Positions 62,201 to 64,000 of a stretch of 64,000 nt of DNA are shown in pieces (positions within the stretch are counted from its first letter, which is position 1; each line of letters opens with the position of its first letter). The DNA is from Marisa cornuarietis. Its lineage: Eukaryota > Mollusca > Gastropoda > Architaenioglossa > Ampullariidae. Under the pieces are notes generated by a model, which was not told the origin of the DNA, made no database searches, and was given only the letters and a program-made list of their open reading frames with translations. The translations under genes were made by a program, and so were the position numbers. The DNA lies in assembly GCA_004794655.1 (NCBI GenBank), contig SMMW01000521.1, positions 2,014,001 to 2,078,000 of the forward strand, given 5' to 3'.

Positions 62201-63604
62201 GTTTACCAGTCAGTGTCTTCACTGTTGACAAATTATCGGCAAATGACTGAGTGGTTAATATTTTTGCTACTGTTATAAGCTTTATTGGAGTAACCGTCAC
62301 GGTAGTTTCATTTCCTGCAAAAAATGTACAATTTAGGTTTTATAAATTGAGAAACTTATTTATGCTACAGCGTTACTTGTTTCAAAAAAGATTGCTAAAA
62401 TTTGATAACCTACTGACATGTCGACTTTTCAAGTAACTATACAAAAATGTCAGTTTTAAATTTTGCTGGAAAACATTTAGTTTTAATGATTTATTTAATA
62501 GATGAATCCAGAAATAAATGATAAGACTTTGCGTTGGCCCAATTGTAAAATGTTGATTAAAAGAACTTATGTTTTGTTTTCTTTCAGTATGAAACCTCAA
62601 GTGGAAACAAGTTAACATTTTGCTTATTCTTCAATTAATTAGTAAATAAAATATATAAGGTATTACTTAAAAGGGGAAGTAACAAATAACACGTATTTAA
62701 GACATGGTTTATTTCCCTTTTACAGTCTTCTATTCCGTTGCTATCAAAGATTTTAAAAATAGATATAGTTAAGATTATGTAAGGATGATGCAATATAATA
62801 TAGTTTGTATATTAAATTATATATAACGAATAAATCTTTATTTAGATTCCAATAATATAATAATGGATACTCTGTTGAGTTTCCTTAGTCATTTCTTTAT
62901 ATTTCTGTAATTAATTATTTTCAATTGATGTTATCTCATGCTGTAGAATGTTCTCATAATATTAGCTCAGGTCTTTCTTACAGAAAAAAATAAGGAAGGG
63001 ACGTAACTGACATCTTTTGTGTGTTTTTCTTTTCTCAGCGCAATTCGTTTTAAAGATGACCTTCGCCTTATCATTTATCGTTGATATGAACTATATTTTG
63101 TGACTGCTTATCCCATTTCCCGTTTACATCTGGTGTCATACAAAACTACCTGAGGCTAAGTGCCTCTCTTAGCAAAAAATTTTAACCGTAGATAATTTAG
63201 TTTCGGTAAATGTACTAAAACGACGTAGGAAAGTAGAAAATTTCCGACATGAAGCCGACAAAAAATGTATCTATTTATTAAAGTAAGAGCGATAAGTAAA
63301 AGACAGGAAGACTGGTGACAGACATCAGAAATGTGACACAAAAGAAAGAAAGAAAGAAAGAAAGAAAAATTGAGTCACTCTCAGGAACTAAAATAAACGA
63401 ATTAAAAAGATATAAATGTTAAGATTTGTAACTAAACATTCTTTAAATAGGTCTAGTTTATTTTTGCAGGACGTAAGAAGGTAACGATAAGCCGTAACTC
63501 AAACACAAGGACAACCAGGCACAGGACTCCTTACCTGCATGACAACTGTAGATTAAAGCCGCCATTGTCAAAACCACCTCCAGGAACAGTTTGTCCAAAG
63601 CCAT
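49208..63604 (-). CDS. Gene H: giant mucin-type transmembrane receptor with internal Ig domain (12 exons)
   Basis: Twelve exons, all phase 1, join to a 2,920-residue type I membrane protein: signal peptide, a 1,841-codon mucin exon, two small stalk exons, an Ig-like exon, three more small stalk exons, a 319-codon mucin exon, a membrane span, a 48-nt juxtamembrane exon and a 358-codon tail. The tail has AYRSV, TTYSSV, EVYAVVNKKK and DVYAIVDKSKK, plus PVPKPR, a PxxxPR-type SH3 ligand pattern. Unlike its relatives the Ig domain is internal. No second signal peptide is visible between 57 and 49 kb, so I treat it as one gene, but it could be a fusion of two ancestral units: signal plus giant mucin, and Ig plus mucin plus membrane plus tail. 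A dead copy of the giant exon's 3' part lies between stalk exons. Transcript data would settle the joints. Confidence 0.6.
50620..50667 (-). CDS. Gene H exon 11: juxtamembrane mini exon
   Basis: The exon is 48 nt, phase 1 at both ends, encoding LRNRVGPEISKHGEKK. Length and place match genes C and E. Confidence 0.65.
50938..51114 (-). CDS. Gene H exon 10: membrane span
   Basis: The exon is 177 nt, phase 1 at both ends. DQSSGDKLVAAVAGSFSVLA continues VICLAVAIFIACYKSQK, a clear span with a basic inner edge. Confidence 0.85.
51525..52481 (-). CDS. Gene H exon 9: second mucin exon
   Basis: The exon is 957 nt, phase 1 at both ends, encoding DWVTTGKTSSIENTLDLYTK then Thr/Ser/Glu-rich sequence such as ETTVSARTSETREVSMPNDE. 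It is not a strict tandem repeat. Confidence 0.8.
52570..52689 (-). CDS. Gene H exon 8: small stalk exon
   Basis: The exon is 120 nt, phase 1 at both ends, encoding GITNERTRKTNYSENDDTTI then TGPTGPSSTKRVVSIT. It is a duplicate of exon 4 with the same length. Confidence 0.65.
53380..53890 (-). pseudogene. Relic copy of the 3' part of the giant mucin exon
   Basis: The minus strand reads ASVNTDEPASVKKN, stop, PASVKTD, stop, STSAD, then NVVTRAVNLGNSKTSPRQ and SNLLRYKTTEMDPLVAENTE, then, after a shift, VYKTTENK. These match the repeat units and then NVVTNTVNIENSETSAKQ, SNLLRHETTQTDLP and VYETTENK at the end of exon 2, in order. The donor GTAAGTACC is kept, but stops and a shift prevent use. Flanking intron also matches 56.5-56.8 kb. 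Confidence 0.8.
54325..54462 (-). CDS. Gene H exon 7: small stalk exon
   Basis: The exon is 138 nt, phase 1 at both ends, the same length as exon 6. It encodes DMTNVSPKNLSDQHGGDETT then VHTPVMDYTSDHTQ; the ending DxTSxHTx is shared with exon 6. Confidence 0.65.
54580..54717 (-). CDS. Gene H exon 6: small stalk exon
   Basis: The exon is 138 nt, phase 1 at both ends, encoding GVTLIPPRDTSGHHINNKTT then SVTRVITTSSPDTSHHTR. Confidence 0.65.
55221..55514 (-). CDS. Gene H exon 5: Ig-like domain
   Basis: The exon is 294 nt, phase 1 at both ends, donor GTACGA. It shows VYTYLCHGLQTGSDVKWYYV, VGTCLSGSDHC, PDSCYNAT, SELSVAITC and GEIECREI: the family cysteine pattern plus one extra. Confidence 0.75.
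55768..55887 (-). CDS. Gene H exon 4: small stalk exon
   Basis: The exon is 120 nt, phase 1 at both ends, encoding GEKNDTTTKTNYLGNKDST then ITSNGPSSTNRVASST. It is a close duplicate of exon 8. Confidence 0.65.
56113..56214 (-). CDS. Gene H exon 3: small stalk exon
   Basis: The exon is 102 nt, phase 1 at both ends, acceptor CTACTATCTGCAG, encoding GEKLVPTITTQPSKDFTST then SRSSPLIADMSISA. The donor GTTCTG is weak, so it may be skipped. Confidence 0.45.
56792..62314 (-). CDS. Gene H exon 2: giant mucin exon
   Basis: A single 5,523-nt exon, phase 1 at both ends, acceptor TTTTTTGCAG, donor GTAAGT. The first part (to about 60,780) is Thr-rich with irregular 7- to 16-residue units such as TNATPTVKTESNAA. 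Then about 150 units of PTSVKTDG/R (8 residues, 24 bp) follow, and finally about 120 unique residues containing VPETTEEV, PVYETTENK and ERPATAPE. Pro, Thr and Ser alternate with Lys and Asp, giving a charged, extended, probably O-glycosylated rod. The frame is unbroken over the whole exon, which argues for selection on the protein. Confidence 0.85.
57150..60780 (-). repeat. 24-bp tandem repeat array (8-residue PTSVKTDx units)
   Basis: About 150 units lie in tandem, with occasional units shortened by whole codons. A higher-order repeat with a 969-bp offset is visible: GGGCTATACATCTTTGCTGA occurs at 57,907 and again at 58,876 with matching neighbours for about 500 bp. Confidence 0.9.
62315..63534. 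other. Gene H intron 1
   Basis: It is AT-rich with a short (GAAA)n at 63,340-63,366. I looked for a missed Ig exon on the minus strand and found no frame with the W and C pattern. Confidence 0.5.
63535..63604 (-). CDS. Gene H exon 1: signal peptide
   Basis: The exon is 70 nt, phase 1, donor GTAAGG, encoding MALDKLFLEVVLTMAALIYS then CHA, an Ala-ending cleavage context. Confidence 0.75.
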
Positions 63605-64000
63605 TGTAGCTTGATCATGCGATGCTCCTTGTTCGTTTCCCTGCTGTTGTTCTTCTTTCTCTCACTCGTGAAACGTGATACTCCATTATAGCATCAATGA
63701 ACTCCTAAGAGGAAGGATAGTGATGCCCTTCCTTCACATTCGTAAAAAAGCTCGTCACGTATAGTTATTGTGTGTGTCACAATGGTAGTTACAGCGCAGA
63801 CTTTTTTCTGTTCGTTTAGTCATTGTTGCCTTTATCTCTGCACGCGGATCTTATCATCAGGGTAATACCTTTGTATGTGTACGAGGGCTCTTCTTTTTCT
63901 CATGTGCAGCTACTCGTTGTTTATCATAAAGATAAAGACAACAATTCATACAGAATATTTTCATTGTTTACTGCATCGGCTGTTAATGTTTTTGTACATT
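63605..64000. other. Upstream region of gene H
   Basis: This should contain the promoter. I see no clear TATA box, and the ETS/GATA block of genes A-C is not recognisable here. Confidence 0.4.

Overview
This 64 kb window is AT-rich eukaryotic DNA, dense in microsatellites, with spliced genes, non-LTR and LTR retrotransposon remains and tRNA-derived SINEs. The repeat style (LINE ends with 4-bp or TAA tails, a piggyBac-like element, a tRNA-headed SINE) and the gene type suggest a lophotrochozoan, most likely a mollusc. That is an inference; no ribosomal, mitochondrial or other marker gene is present to fix the organism.

Every gene I can support is on the minus strand, and together they form one tandem family. 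From right to left: gene H (63.6 to 49.2 kb), G (46.0 to 42.0), F (37.8 to 29.0), E (24.4 to about 22.2), D (21.0 to 19.0), C (17.3 to 12.2), B (11.4 to 6.1), a dead first exon at 1.6 kb, and gene A, whose first exon lies at 0.42-0.49 kb and whose remainder is off the left edge. The shared plan is a signal-peptide exon, one Ig-like exon with extra cysteines, one or more Thr/Ser-rich mucin-like exons, a transmembrane exon, usually a small juxtamembrane exon, and a cytoplasmic terminal exon with tyrosine motifs. All introns I placed in coding sequence are phase 1, so modules can be gained or lost without breaking frame. The genes show this: D has no Ig exon, E has no mucin exon, B has no membrane span, G has a run of small exons of 132-144 nt, and H has a 5.5 kb mucin exon built largely from about 150 copies of a 24-bp (8-residue) repeat, with its Ig exon placed internally.

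The cytoplasmic tails of C, F and H share a V-Y-A-V/I-V-N/D-K motif. G and C carry NPxY, and F and H carry matches to TxYxx(V/I). Genes A, B and C share an upstream block with adjacent ETS-like and GATA-like sites, and A and B also share a TTTAAA box, which fits recent duplication and blood-cell-type expression. Overall the locus looks like a cluster of type I cell-surface Ig-mucin receptors (TIM-like in layout), plausibly used in immune or self/non-self recognition. Function is inferred from architecture only.

The remaining DNA holds LINE fragments at 2.2-4.95, 9.56-10.1, 15.4-15.6, 27.5-28.25 and 30.5-31.8 kb, a piggyBac-like insertion nested in the first LINE, a 1,690-bp solo LTR with a 5-bp target duplication in an intron of gene B, two SINE copies, relic exons, and many simple repeats. 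Exon boundaries come from reading splice sites, phase and paralogue comparison by eye, without transcript evidence.
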